Source: Puccinellia tenuiflora (taxonomy: Eukaryota > Streptophyta > Magnoliopsida > Poales > Poaceae). Taken from it: a DNA stretch of 64,000 nt. The notes under the pieces are model-generated. The model was not told the DNA's origin and ran no database searches. It saw nothing but the letters and a program-made list of their open reading frames with translations. Positions 34,227 through 46,689 of this stretch are shown in pieces (the first letter of the stretch is position 1; each line of letters starts with the position of its first letter). The translations under genes were made by a program, and so were the position numbers. The DNA lies in assembly GCA_012064385.1 (NCBI GenBank), contig QRDG01000030.1, positions 1,242,125-1,306,124 on the forward strand. The letters run 5' to 3'.

Positions 34227-37200
34227 TACACTGTATGAGTACGTTGGTGTCGCGGATGCGACATGCGTTCTGAGGAGGAGCTTTCGGCGGGCAAGGTTGA
34301 GGCTCGCGTGTGCGCTCTGACCATGTTGAAGGTTGGTGATGCGCGCCTTCGATCCACCGGTCACCCCTTCAGCACGGAGCACCTATGCCTGAGGAATCGT
34401 GTGGTTTTTACTGCTTTTTCTTTGAATCAGTGTTCCTTTTCTCAACCTTTTTACTGTTTGCTCTTTGAAGGGGTTCTCCACTTTGTTGTTAGTTTGGCAC
34501 CACTGCCCGAGGGTAAAGGCACATCTGCCGCCCCAGACTTGCGGGTGGACCCTGATGATCGGGACATCTCTGTCTCCTCCGCTGTGTCCCCTGATGACGC
34601 AAGGTGCGGAAATCGATGAAGTTCCGCTGGAGACCCGCCGGAAGTGAGTCCGCCCCACCGGCTCGAAGCTGCCAAGGAAATCGCAGCCAAGTGCCGGTGT
34701 CGACGATTCCGGCTCGTCCTCGCCTCCTGCTCGCCCGGCGACGAACTGCGCCGGTGCAAGGTCCCGCGGCCCCTCCGTTGAAAAGGGCCCGCGCTTCCCT
34801 CGGATTCTTTGACCCCAACGTCCTCCTGACTGAGCTGAGCTCGTAGTCGACACCTTACTTCTTCTGTTTCTTTTTCTGCAACCTTGATATTTTGCCACTT
34901 GAGTAATTCTATTGTCCTTTTCAAGCGACTCCTCCGGTGAGAAACATCCTCAATCGAACATGGGGCAAGCCTAAGAGGAGTGTGAGAGTGCAGACCCGAC
35001 CCTGGTTCAAAGGGTACCATGGCTCCTCCACCGCCGCCCGATCGCGCGCTGCGACGGACACTTCTATGGCGACTGCCCCTGGTGATGACCTCGTCACCAT
35101 CGTCAGCGCTCCTCCGTTGGCGTCCGCCGAGCACGTAAGTTGTTTTACTCTTGTTTTCTGTTGTCGGGTGCGCGTAAGCGCTCCCGATGGGAGTAGCCCC
35201 CAAGTCTATACGCGACTATTTATAGTCGGGTATAGACTCAAGCCACTTTCTTTTTTGATTTTGTCTTGTGCTCTTTGTATGATTGGGTGTGCGCCAGCGC
35301 TCCCGATGGGAGTAACCCCCGAGTCCATATGCGACTTGGCACAGTTGGGTATGGACTCAGAACAGCATTTAACTTTTTCTTTGTGCTTCACAGCCGGTTT
35401 GCACGAGCTGCTGGGCATAGGCCGCCGCTATGCCGCCATGGAAGCAGAGGTTGCTCGGGTCAGCCAGCAGTCCGCTGATCTGCAAGGTAAATTTCTCCTG
35501 TTTGCTCAGCTTAGTTTTTCCATTGTGCTTCTTCCTTATTGTGTGTTATCTACAGAATCCCTTGCACGAGTCCAGCGCGAGAGAGACGACGCCACGCTGC
35601 ATCCTCCGAGTTGAAGGGGAAGCTCGACTCTGTCGACGTTGATGCTTGTGCGCGGGCGGATGACGCCGCGCGATCCGCCAGGGAGGAAGCCGAGAAGCGG
35701 GAGAAGGTAACCGCCCAACTCCTTGTCAGGTTTCGCTCCACATCCCATCCTTATATTCTTTATCTTGCTGTTGTTTCTTTCTTCGTTTTTGGTAATTTAT
35801 CCCTCTTCGTTTCGTCCAGGGTACTTGGGTGCTCCTGCGGGCAGTAGCAGCCAAGCTCTTCCCGAGGACCTGGAGGGTGCTCTCGTTGCCCTGGAGGGTG
35901 TCGGTGGCCAGACAGGCAGCCTTCTGTCCAAGGCAAGGGATGCGCTGACCTGCCTCCATGGCAGTGTGTTTCCGAAGGCACAGCCCCGTCTTCCTTGGCG
36001 AGCTGGCAGAGCTGTTTGGCCCGGATGCGTCGACCATCACAAACTTCCGTCGCGATCACACGGTACGTGGTTCCGACCAGTCTCCTTATGCTGCTGGGGC
36101 ACGGCTTCGAGGGTGACTTTGACAAGGCTATGTCGGGTCGTCCTCACGGACTTGATGGCAAGCCGCTGCCCCTTGGTGAATTTTCCGAGAGGTCCCGTGA
36201 GCTGGCGCAGAAACTGGCGGACACCATGGAGAAGGAAGCCGCCAAGCGTGCCGAGAAGGCCAAGAAGTCGACCAGCTCGCAGCCGTAGATACTTACCGTA
36301 GTGGTTCGGCGAAGCTTGTATAAAAACTTATTTTCTTATCTCTGTTGATTTGTAATGACTATTGGCTGGGAGGCTCAAGTGATATTCCTTTGCGCAATTT
36401 TCTGATAATCTTTGCTTCTTCCGTCCAGCCCCTGAGCTCCTTTGCGGGGCTATGGCGAAAGTGCTGCTAGTTCCATTGTTTTTTCCTTATGTTTCTTGCT
36501 TTGCTTCGTGGGCAGGCTAACCTCGCCAGTACTTCTCCATCTCCTGGTACTGCTTCCGACCAAGTTCCTGGCTCCGAATCTGCTGCTACGATGCCTGGCG
36601 CCCGCAGTGCTGACGAGTACCGGTATTCGCTGCTGCAAAAACACGATGTGCTAGGCTGGAGCAGGACTTACGGGCTACTCGAGGTGGTCCTCGCTATTTT
36701 GCGGTCGAAGCAACCCTCGTCCCAACGAACGAGAAGCTTTCTTGCTTGAAGAACTGGGGAGGGTGAACTCTGAACTACTTTGTAAGTTATCCAGAAGCCC
36801 CCGAGCCGTCAATTTGTCGATTTCTTCGCGCGTTCAGTTGCTATCTTCTATTGACAGGTGCTCAACTCGATGCGTGGGCCGAGGCTGACCGAGTAAACAG
36901 CCGACTCCGGTGTGTTGCTGAGGTAGTAGGGCGGGACGAAACCTCCTTCTGGTCTGACAGCGCTCGGGTCGCGTTCTAGTTTTGCTGCAAGACCGCGTGC
37001 AGCAGGGTGGTTTCCCTTATTGGGTCCTGCAAGTCTGCCTTGTCGCTGGTGCACAAAGCTCTGTTTTCTCTGGACGCGCAGCCACAAGGACTTGGTGCTC
37101 TGCTGGCGAGGTTCCGCAATGGCGAGGCTGTGCAAGGGTTTGTTCGCGCCCAACTGGTAAGTGGCGCCATCTATGCCTTGGCGTTTGTTCGCAGACGACA

Positions 37201-37342
37201 CCCATACATGTGTCTGACGGGGATAGATGAAGTTCCTCCACAACTTGACGGCGCACCTACGCCAATGGAGCACCATTACCGAGCTGTAGAGGGTGTGGCT
37301 ATTGGCTTGGTCGACAAACTGGAGCATGACACCGAGTTGTAG
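34227..37342 (+). pseudogene. Antisense ORF of element A, second part (coiled-coil region, decayed, with probable introns)
   Basis: Resumes as YEYVGVAD, then shifts frame near 34255 into EEELSAGKVEARVCALTMLK. Later coding islands: PLPEGKGTSAAPDLRVDPDD (34501 on), EGDFDKAMSGRPHGLDGKPL (about 36106-36168), and a last stretch of about 110 residues (37007-37342) with VEGVAIGLVDKLEHDTEL. Intron-like spacers lie between them (donor gtaagttg at 35136, T-rich acceptors such as ctctttgaag near 34470). It matches the general plan of the antisense ORF in element B. No single intact reading exists. Confidence 0.6.
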
Positions 37343-37551
37343 CTTGAGCATGTGACCTTGCAGGTTCCGAAAGCGGAGCCAAAGGACTAGCTCCGCCCTA
37401 GAACGAGTACCTTGTAGGATTTGAACAGTTTGCTTGTAAATTCAGTGTATGTCAAGCCTTTAGCTCTTTGAGTTGTGTTGTTGCTATTTGGCGGTACGGC
37501 CCCTAGTTATCAGGTTCCCGTCCGCATTTTATTTTACTTTGGCCTTTACAG

Positions 37552-37830
37552 CACAGCCCCCGAGTATCGGGTGCCACGGAGGTGACCTTATTTGTTTTTG
37601 TTTAACTCAACAGCACAGCCCCCGAGCATCGGGTGCCGTTCCGGAGTTTATTTTCAGTTGGCCATACGACGCAGCCACCGAGTATCGGGTGCCACGGAGG
37701 CGATCTTCTTTGTTTTTGTTTAACTCAATAGCACAACCCCCGAGCGTCGGGTGCTGTTCCGGAGTTTGTTTTTGGTTTGGCCGTACGACGTAAGCCCCCG
37801 AGTATCGGGTGCCACGGAGGCGGGTATTTT
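37552..37830. repeat. Tandem repeats between integrase and antisense ORF of A
   Basis: The motif cccccgagtatcgggtgcc and variants recurs about every 59-60 bp, at roughly 37552, 37612, 37671, 37730 and 37788. Flanking words alternate (ccacggagg / gttccgg), giving a 119-bp higher-order period. Confidence 0.9.
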
Positions 37831-37938
37831 GGTGTGCGGTATATCAACTCCGAAGATAGAGGAACATTGCACTTTTATTATGGGAGACATAGTCTCAAAG
37901 ATTACATCGGTGGCTGAAGAGCCTTATTATCAGTCGTG

Positions 37939-39174
37939 CTACCCATAGAAGCGTCGCAGATGTGCAGCGTTCCACGGGTTGTGCGAGAGCTCTCCGTTCC
38001 TTGGATTCTTCAAGCGGTACGCCCCTCCACCAATGACCTCGGCGATGATGAAGGGTCCCTCCCATGGGGAAGCGAGCTTATGCACCTTCTTTTGTTTGAG
38101 CCGGAGCACCAGGTTACCTTCCACGAAGGACCTGGTGCGCAGTCGATGACTGTGGTAGTTGCGCAAACTTTGCTGGTATGTTGCGGTGCAGGAGAGTGCG
38201 ATGTCTCGTGCTTCATCCAGCAAGTCGACGTCGTCTTCGAGCGCTTCGTTGGCGTCGCCTTCATCGTATGCCACAACACGAGGTGCGTCGAAGCGCAGGT
38301 CGTGGGGTAGTACTGCTTCTGCTCCGTATACCATGAAGAATGGGGTGTACTGGGTTGATCTGTTGGGCGTTGTGCGCAGGCTCCATAGCACAGAGGGTAG
38401 CTCCTCCACCCAAGCACCCGCCGCACGCTTGAGTGGCACGAAGAGGCGCTTCTTGACTCCGCTGCAGACAAGGCCGTTCGCTTTTTCCACTTGTCCATTG
38501 GACTGCGGATGAGCGACCGAGGCGTAGTTGAGCTTGATTCCTTGTTCCTTGTAGAAATCTTGGAACTCTTTGGCGGTGAAGTTTGTTCCGTTGTCGGTGA
38601 TGATGCTGTGCGGCACACCGAAATGGAAGATGATGGATCTGATGAAGTTGACGACAGACGTGGCCGCTGCATTTGTGATTGGGACAGCCTCTATCCACTT
38701 TGTGAACTTGTCGACTGCCACCAGGAGGTGAGTGTGTCCACCACGAGCAGATTTCCTTAGTGGTCCGACCATATCGAGCCCCCACTGGGCAAACGGCCAC
38801 GCCAGAGGGATTGTTTTCAGCTCTGAAGCAGGTGCGTGAGGCTTGGTGGCGAACTTCTGGCAGACGATGCATCACTTGATGATATCCTCAGCGTCGTGGA
38901 TTGCTGTGGGCCAGTAGAACCTAGCACGTAGGGCCTTGGCGACTAAGGCTCGGCTGCTGGCATGATGCCCGCACGTGCCGGCGTGGATCTCAAGGAGAAT
39001 AGCTTTATCGTCCTCGGATGCGATGCACCTCTGGAGGATGCCTGATATGCTTTGCTTGTAAGCTCCCCGTTGATTATTGTGAATGCTTTGGCACAGCGAG
39101 TGATGCGCCGTGCTTCGACTGTGTCTTCCGGGAGTTCTTGTCGTAGCATGTACGCCAGGAATGGTTTCGTCCAT
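37939..39174 (-). pseudogene. Integrase of element A
   Basis: Inserts the element's cDNA. The zinc-binding region has HAGTCGHHASSRALVAKALR, then a TGA at 38872-38874 just before CIVCQKF, so the HHCC finger is split. The catalytic core is intact in frame (WGLDMVGP, TDNGTNF, HPQSNGQVEKANG), giving the D, D and E residues. The C-terminal part ends NPWNAAHLRRFYG. No chromodomain is seen. The single stop and the decayed upstream domains prevent a functional polyprotein. Confidence 0.9.
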
Positions 39175-40238
39175 ATGGGCTCGATGAGGAATACTTCGAC
39201 TGGGCGGTTTGCTGAGTCGGGTGCCTCAGAGCTCGAGGCGTCAACCTCGGGCGTCCCAATTGCTGGTGTAGAGGGAGCTGCAGGTCGCGCCACCTTGATC
39301 GACATTTTGTTTATCTTTTCCAAGAAGACCCCGGGAGGCACCTTGGTTTTCATAGACCCGACGTTTGCTAAGGTGTCTGCTTCTTCGTTGATGTTGCGCC
39401 CGATGTGGCGGAGCTCGCACCCATCAAAGTTTCCTTCCATGATGTTGTAAAGGTTCCTGTAGGCGATCATGTTGTCTGTTGCGGCGTCGCACTCTTTCAT
39501 GGTCTATTGTACGACCAAGTTGGAGTCGCCGTAAATCATCAAGCGGTCAGCGCCGCACTCCTTGGCCATCTTCACCCCATGTATTAGGGCCTCATATTCA
39601 GCTTCGTTGTTGGATGGTTTCTCGAAGTCCATCTGCAGGACATAGCGCAATTTGTCACCTTTCGGTGATATGAGGATGACACCTGCGCCTGCTCCTTCAT
39701 TCCTCTTTGAGCCATCGAAGTACATGGTCCAGTTCGACGTATCGGGTACCGAAGGCAGCTGCATCTCCATCCACTCGGTGGTGAAGTCGGGTAAGACCTG
39801 TGCCTTGATCGATGTTGGGTGCTTGTATGTTAGGTCTAGAGGACCTAATTCGATGCTCCAATTGGCTACCCTGCCGGTTGCCTTGGAGTTGTTCAGGATG
39901 TCGCAAGTGGTGCCGCACTCACTACCAGTGATCGGGTGCTCTTGGAAATAATGTGCCACCTTGCGCGAAGTCATGAATATATCATAGGCAAGCTTCTGGT
40001 AGTGGGGGTATCTTGCTTGGAGAGAGACAAGACCTCGCTGAGGTAATATATGGGCCTCTGCACTCCATGGGCCCTTCCTTCTTTTGTGCGTTCGACCACC
40101 AGCACTGTACTGACCACTCGGTTCGTGGCAGCTATGTAGAGGTACAATGGCTCCTTCTCCTGAGGAGCTACCAGGATTGGTGGAGTCGACAACATGCGCT
40201 TGAGGCTGATAAATGCTTCTTGAGCTTCTGGCGTCCAC
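38943..40238 (-). pseudogene. RNase H region of element A (archaeal-type RNase H plus linker)
   Basis: Frame 39504-40238 contains YPHYQKLAYDIFMTSRKV and the RNase H start MYFDGSKRNEGAGAGVIL, later NNEAEYEALIHGVKMA and YGDSNLVVQ. It stops at TAG 39504-39506. The rest, including NINEEADTLANVGSM, lies in another frame (38943-39500). A placement after RT with this NEAEYEA motif is typical of Tat-branch elements. At least one nonsense codon and two frameshifts. Confidence 0.85.
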
Positions 40239-41383
40239 TCGAACCGATCTGTCTTCTTCATCAACTGATAAAACGGGAGCGCTTTTTCGCCCAACTTGCT
40301 GATGAATCTGCTAAGTGCAGCTATTCGCCCAGAGAGCTGCTGGACCTCCCGAAGCTTTGATGGCTCTAGCATCTTCAAGAGTGCTTGTATCTTCTCCGGA
40401 TTTGCTTCGATACCACGTGCGGATACGAGGTACCCGAGCAGTTGCCCGGCTGGAACGTCGAACACGCACTTCGTTGGGTTGAGTTTGATATGATATTTCT
40501 TTAGCGCGGCGAATGTCTCGCGCAGGTCGTCAAGGAGCGTTGCTTCTTTCTTGGTCTTAATGACTATGTCGTCAACATAGACTTGGACGTTTCGTCCGAT
40601 TTGCTTGTTGAGGCAGTTCTGCATCATGCGCTGGTAGGTGGCACCCGCGTTCTTGAGTCCGAATGGCATTGTTGTGTAGCAGTAGACGCCGAAAGGCGTG
40701 ATGAATGTTGTTTTGTCTTCGTCTTCCTCCTTCATCCGGATCTGGTTGTAGCCTGAGTAGGCATCCAGGAAACAGAGGCGCTTGCAGCCTGCCGTCGAGT
40801 CGACAATTTGGTCGATACGCGGCAAGGGGAAGTGATCCTTTGGACAACACTTGTTTAACGAAGTGAAGTCGACACACATGCGGAGTATGTCTGTATTTTT
40901 CTTTGGCACCAGTACAGGGTTGGTCACCCAGTCTGACTTCTTGATCTCTCGGATGAACTTGGCTGCCAGGAGCCTGTCGATTTCCTGCCCGATGGCGAGA
41001 TGTTTCGGCTTGGCGAAGCGGCGCATAGTTTGTTTGACGGGTCTTGCGTTAGGCAAGATCTGTAGTTCGTGCTCGGCGAATTCCCTGGGTATGCCCGGCA
41101 TGTCAGCTGGACACCAGGCGAACATATCCCAGTTCTCACGCAGAAACTCGACGAGCGCGCTTTCCTATGTAGGAGGCAGGCTCGTCGAGACGAGGGCCGT
41201 CTTCTTGGGGTCAGTTGGATGTATTTGGTGCGCCCTTGTGTCGTTGGTCACATTGAAGGACGACTCAGACGATGATTTTTTTGCCCTCAGGGAAGAGGGT
41301 GCGATCGTTGGTGAGTGCCAGCTCCTGGAGCTGCTCCTGGGCTCCAAACGACTCAGAGATCTTGTTGAATTTGCGGTCGCACT
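39971..41383 (-). pseudogene. Reverse transcriptase of element A
   Basis: Copies element RNA to DNA. The uninterrupted frame 39971-41125 has LVPKKNTDILRMCVDFTSLN, FLDAYSGYNQI, PFGLKNAGATYQRMM and the catalytic YVDDIVIKT. It continues to the RNase connection region (RIAALSRFISKLGEKALPF). A TAG at 41165-41167 separates it from the preceding protease tail. A frameshift near 39990 ends the frame. The segment begins at the B insertion (41383). Confidence 0.92.
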
Positions 41384-42411
41384 TGTCGGAGAACTGTCCC
41401 AGGAACTGGGTGTGTCTCATAAGGATCGAGTAAGGGGCTGAACACGGAATCAAACAACCCTCAACGTGCCTCGGCGACGGTGCTCGTCAAGCTCGCTGTG
41501 GGACAGCACTGCAGAGATGAACGCACGGTATTACCCAGGTTCAGGGCCCTCTAGGTGAGGTAAAACCCCTACGTCCTGCTTCTGGTGTATTGCACTTTCT
41601 TGGAGAGGTTTTTGTATAGAGCGAGCTTGGCGAGCTCAAGGTGGCTACAATGGCTAACCCTAGAACTCAGAACTCCCAACCAAGCGTCGAACAAAGACTC
41701 AACCGGAGAAGAACCCTTTGCCCGAACGTGCTCCCCCTCCTTTTATAGGTGTCTCGGACCTCTTCCCCCAAATATCTTGGCGGGAAGGGTTACCACATGG
41801 CGACGAAGGAGGAGGACAGGTGCACAATAAAGATGGAGTCCATGGACGCGGTCCATGGCAGGGGCGGTGTCACAAAAGCTGGAAAAGCCACCGTCCAACC
41901 AGGACGGTGGGCTGGCGCCGCTGAGGTGGGATGGGTCCCACGGTGACGTCGCCCTTGGAGCGTAGCTGCAGACGGTTCCCTTATCACCAAAGTGGCAATC
42001 CTTGGGGCTCCTTTGCTTGGTGCAGCTTTGTTGACTCCTTTATACATAAGAACGGCAACTGTGGCGCTGCCGTCACCGTGCGCTGGCGCGGTCGTCACTC
42101 TGCATAGGGTGCAGAGCCCATGTGCGCTCTGCCGCGGAGGCAGGGCTATCTTCGAGAGGAAGGAACCCTCGCGAGGATGAAGGCCTCGCCGGGCCCTTCG
42201 GCTTGGTCCTTAGCAGAATTTGCAGGTAGCATCCGAGATACCCTCTCGAGGAGAGGTGGTCCCTTGCCGAGGGAAAACCCTCGGCGAGGAGGAGAGGTCC
42301 CTCGCGAGGCTCGCCAGGCTTGGAGAGCCTGGTCCTTAGCGAAATCATCTGAAGAATGTTGTGGGCCCTGGCAGGCCGGCCTGTGGTACCCTGGTTTCCA
42401 CTGTGCCGACA
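41384..42411 (-). repeat. 3' LTR of element B
   Basis: About 1028 bp against 1040 bp for the partner. Roughly 25 substitutions and a few small indels by eye, including a 14-15-bp length difference near 42300 / 54370. The minus-strand TATA box (ctataaaa) lies at 41741-41749. The polypurine tract (cgggcccgggggctac on the minus strand) follows at 42412. Confidence 0.95.
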
Positions 42412-42712
42412 GTAGCCCCCGGGCCCGTGATGGGCACGCCGAAGCCCACGGATGGAGGCGAAGCGTCGGGGGCCCAACGATGCTTGCCTGGGCCGTGACA
42501 CGTGGGGCGCGGCGGTTGCGCCCGAGGCCACGATCTCCTCGGCTTCAACGGGTGACCCGGTGGGGCCCTCCACGTCCTCGGTAACTGGCTGATAAAGCCT
42601 GGGCGCGGAGACAGCGCCCATCACTTCTCCCATAACTCCTCCGCACACTTCCCCCAAAACATCTCCTTCTTCCCAGAGCGCTCCGCCTCCGAGGTCTTCT
42701 TCTCCTGTGACC

Positions 42713-45700
42713 ATGGCGCCCAAGAAAGCAGCCGCTGACCAGAAGGGCAAGGCCACGATGCAGGCCGGCAAGTATGCGGCGGCGGCGCGGGGTGCTGCAC
42801 TCGAGGGGGCGCTGCCGAAGTCCCGCATCCACTCGGCGGCGATTGCAAAGGTGCGCCACCTGGCGGCCTCGAGCACCAACGAGCACGGCGCCACCGAAAT
42901 GAGACCGGCCGGCAGCAGGCTTCCCGAGGGGTACTACCCCATCTTCCTTCATACTCTCTACGCCGGTCTTGTTCCTCCTTTCTCCGACTTCCTCCTGGGG
43001 ATTTTGGAGGTGTACCAGATCCAACTCCTCCATCTTCATCCCAACTCCATCCTCATCCTCTCCATCTTCGCCTACCTCTGCGAGGCCTACATTGGCATCC
43101 GTCCCTCGGTGGCGCTCTTCCGCAGCTTTTACTCCCCCCGGAACACCGCGCCGAACGAGCGGATCGGATGCGTCTCCTTCCGCATCGCCGCCGCCAGAAG
43201 TGAGAACTACATCCCCATCGCAAGGAACGGTGAGAACGCCATCACCAAGGTGACGAAGAAGGTGGAGGACTTCCGCAAGCGGTGGTTCTTCGTCGACACC
43301 AAGAGGACCAACCCTCTCCTGGAGGTGCCCGTGGCGCCTCCGAGGAAGTGGGCGCGCTGGGCGAGCGCAGGCTTCGAGGGCCCGAAGCTTGATGCGGTGT
43401 ACGAGTGCATACGGTGTCTTCGCGAGGCCGGAGTCACCGGCCAGATGGTGGCGAAGGACTTCACGAGGCGCCGAATCGCCCCCCTCCAGTGGCATTCAGA
43501 GCCGATGTGGCAGTACATAGGCAGGGAGGACAGGATGCGCCTATGCTCGGACAACTTCACACCGGAGGTGCTGTACCAGGTCATGGGGGTCCTCTTCGCC
43601 ACGACGGACATCCCATCTCCCACCTGCGACGAGGCCCGGACGCTCTTCAGCTTTGTTGAAGAGAGCGTGCACGAGCACCGCAGGCACCTGCCTGTATTCG
43701 ACGAGTGGGGGATCGTGCCCGCAGGACACCGCGGGCCCCGTACCAACCCATGGGCGGCAGAGCCGGAGCATATGGACGAGTCGCCGGAGCCGGACGAGGC
43801 TGAAGACTCTGGCGAGGACGAGGCCTCAAGAGGCGCTGACCCCTTTGGCGAGGACGAGGCCTCGAGAGGCGCCCACCCCTCGGGAGGAGACACGGGCTCC
43901 TCAAGGAGCGCACTGGCTGGCGAGGACCTCCAGGTGATCTCCTCCAGCGACGACGAGGCCGCCTTCGCGTGGCTCCCTCCCGACGCACCGCAGAGGAGGA
44001 GGAGGAGAGCGGCAGCAGGGGAGGACGCTGCGAGCCCCGCTCCAAGGCCATCCACGACAGGAGAGCCGCAGTCGCGAGGGGCGCTCATCACAAGGAGGCA
44101 GGAGCGGCTCGAGAGGAGGCCAGAGCGAGCAACCCCCAGCCACCAAAGGCGAAGAAGAGGGTGTGGAGGACGGCCGACGAGTAAGTCCCTATTTCCCTTC
44201 TTTCCATTTAGCATTTGGCTTTCGAAAACCCTCCTGAAGGATCTTCCGCTTGTCTCTCTTTCAGCAAACTTGCGGCGCCGAAGAGGCGGCGGCTCCGCAA
44301 GCTTGGAGAGACCGCCAGCGTCGCCGTGGAGGCGCCGACGGCTGACGAGCCGCAGCAGGTGGCTATTCCTCCCGCGGGTGAGCACCGCGCGGAGGAGGTG
44401 GTTGAAGAGGCGGTGCCGTCGCCAGCTCGGGCCGCCACTCCTCCCGCGGTTGAGCGCCGCGCAGAGGAGGTGATCGAAGAGGTGGCGCCGTCGCCAGCTC
44501 GGGCCGCCACTCCTCCCGTACAGCAGGAGGCGACGGAGGAGGAGAGGGTGGATGAAGAGATCATCATGGAGCCGCCTCCGGAGGAGGAGGAGGCTCCCAC
44601 AAGAGGGGCTGACGCGCCCGAGGCCGTGGCGGACGCGGCCACCACGGAAGGGGCGGGAAACGCCCCTGAGGAGCAGGAGGTGGAGGCGCCTCCGGAGCCC
44701 ACCGACGCCGGAGCTGGGGGCGAGAGGACGCCCAGCCCCCAGAGGGCACCTAATGCGGGCGACGAAGGAGGCGCCCACACGAGCCCCCAGGCCGCGCGAG
44801 AAGCGGCTGTGAGCCCGAGGCAGGGTGCCTCGGGCGCCTCGCCAAGGATCGAGGCCTCTGCACCCCGCAGCAGTGCGGGGACCTTGGCGCTACGGGAGCC
44901 GCGGCGCCAAGTGGTTCGCCGCCACGCCATCCTCAGCTAGGCGCGGCGGACGCTTGATGAGCTGGAGGCACAGCTCGCCGAAGAGGAGCTCGCCAGGGCG
45001 GAGGAGCAGGCGAGACTTGACGAGGGCTGGGCCCTCCTCCACGAGGGCGTGGAGAGCTGCCGCCGGCAGGGCGCGGCGGCCCTGGTGGCATGCCAAGAGG
45101 CCATGCGCTTCGCCGAAGAGACCCGCGACAGCGTGAAGCGGGAGGCGGCGGAGACCATGGAGCAGCTGGACGCCGCGCGGGAGGCGCTCGAGGCGGAAAC
45201 TGCCTCCAAGCAACAGGAGATTGCGGCCGCGGAGCAAAATTTCATCGCGGACTCCAAAGTCGTGGAGGCCAACTTGAAGGAGCTCCGCGAGAGGCTGGAC
45301 GCCCGCGAGGTGCAGCTGACCCAGCGCGAGGCAGAGCTCACGCGACACGAGGGAGAGCTCTTCCCCCGCGAGGAGGAAATGCGCCGGCGCGAGGAGCAGG
45401 TCCAGCAGCTTGAGGCGGACCAGGCCACCCGCGAGGAGCAGCTGAAGGCTCGCGAGAGCCGGGTGGCCAGGGACGAAGCCACCTACGCCGAGCGCCACGC
45501 GAAGGCCAACGCCAACTTCGCGGAGAAGGAGAAAAAACTAAAGGAGGAGGCCGACGACAAGGTCAAACTCATCCGCCAGGACCTCGCCAAGAGTTATGAC
45601 GAGAAGGCCACGAAGCAGGAGGAGCGCTTCAAGACGAAGCGCGACGAGCTCCAAAACCGCATCAAGGAGCTCGAGAAGGAGGAGAAGCGGATGGCCTCCC

Positions 45701-46319
45701 GCCTCCAGAGTGCCAGGGAGGCCCAAGCTCGCGCAGAAAATGAGGTTGCCGCCCTGAAGGAGGACCTGGGCGAGCTCCAGCAGCAGGTGGGGCCTGTTGT
45801 GAACCTCGTTGAGCAGGCATGGAGCGACGCGGAGATCGGCCGGACCATGTCGCGCCAGCGCCAACGCATGCTCCAAGACTTGGTGCTCCGCGCGCGCGCC
45901 GTTGGGGACCGCCTGGGAACCGAGGTCCCCTCCTTTGCCGCAGGGGGAGCGACGACAAGGCCGCGTACTCGTTCTTCTCCGAGCAGTTCCTCGCAAAGCT
46001 TGAAGAGACCGCGAAGGACTTCAACGAGCGCGTCGTGGAGGACAGCCGCGATCTCCTCGTCCTCGCCACCTGCCGCATCTTCGCCAACCTCGCGAGGCTC
46101 CAGCCCTCGCTCGACCTCGAGGCCGTGACGGCGCTGGTCGACCTCAGCAGCCGCGTCGTGCTGAGCGACAGGACGCGGAAGGCCGCCGAGGAGTACGCCA
46201 AGCTATTCGACCAAGTCGAGGTTGAGGAAGGCGAAGACGACGGCGAAGATGATGCCCCGGAGGAGGAGGTGGATGCCGCCGCGGACGGCGCGGGCACCTC
46301 GGGAAGCCTGACGGCCTGA
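42713..46319 (+). pseudogene. Antisense ORF of element B: 'putative gypsy type transposon' domain plus long coiled coil
   Basis: ATG at 42713 (MAPKKAAADQKGK). Exon 1 carries LPEGYYPIFLHTLYAGLVPP, ILILSIFAYLCEAYIGIRP and KRWFFVDTKRTNPLLEVP, the conserved antisense-ORF domain, then acidic repeats. An 84-bp intron with gtaagt (44181) and a T-rich acceptor (ctctctttcag, 44264) leads into exon 2, frame KLAAPKRRRLRKLGE. Exon 2 is followed by a very long, charged, Gln/Glu-rich coiled coil (MEQLDAAREALEAETASKQQ and on) ending near 46319 with a conserved helical part (FANLARLQPSLDLEAVTALV). Breaks: a frameshift near 44100-44140, a TAG at 44938-44940, and a frameshift near 45950. Function unknown. About 1170 codons if intact. 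Confidence 0.8.
44181..44264 (+). other. Intron in the antisense ORF of element B
   Basis: Donor gtaagtccc and acceptor tctctctttcag enclose 84 bp with no coding bias. The frames on both sides join (ending KKRVWRTAD, resuming KLAAPKRRR). An intron on this strand shows that the antisense ORF was expressed as its own spliced mRNA, since it would not be an intron on the element's genomic RNA. Confidence 0.7.
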
Positions 46320-46689
46320 GCTTTTCCTGTGGCTGGGTGTGCAAGACGCACACATTACCTTAGCATTTTGCTTGTAAAACTTTTGTAAAGACTTGTTTAA
46401 GTGTCATTTTAATGTGCTTGGTGAATTTCCCTCGGGAGGCTTTTATCTTTCCTCTTCATGTCTTTTTTGCTCTACGTCTTAGGTCCCTCTCTCAGCGCTA
46501 CACCACCGCCGCTTCGGTATGTGAGAGTCAGGGCTCCACAAGGCCGAGGGGTGCGTGAGGCCTCGAGAGGTAATAGCTCCCGAGTCGCGATGCTCGGGGC
46601 TCCCCTTTAACGCACAAGCAGCCCATGAGGCATAAGAGAGAGAAAAGAGGCTCGAGGGGCAAAAAACAGCGAAAGGAAATTCAACCAAG

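Noticed and set aside
37490..37830. CRISPR-like array suggested by regularly spaced repeats
   Set aside because: This is a plant retrotransposon spacer. The spacers between repeats are themselves repeated, and no cas genes exist in this context.
43207..44778. Minus-strand open frame of 523 codons opposite the antisense ORF of B
   Set aside because: It mirrors the plus-strand coding frame in GC-rich DNA and shows no domain. The plus strand has the conserved motifs and the intron.
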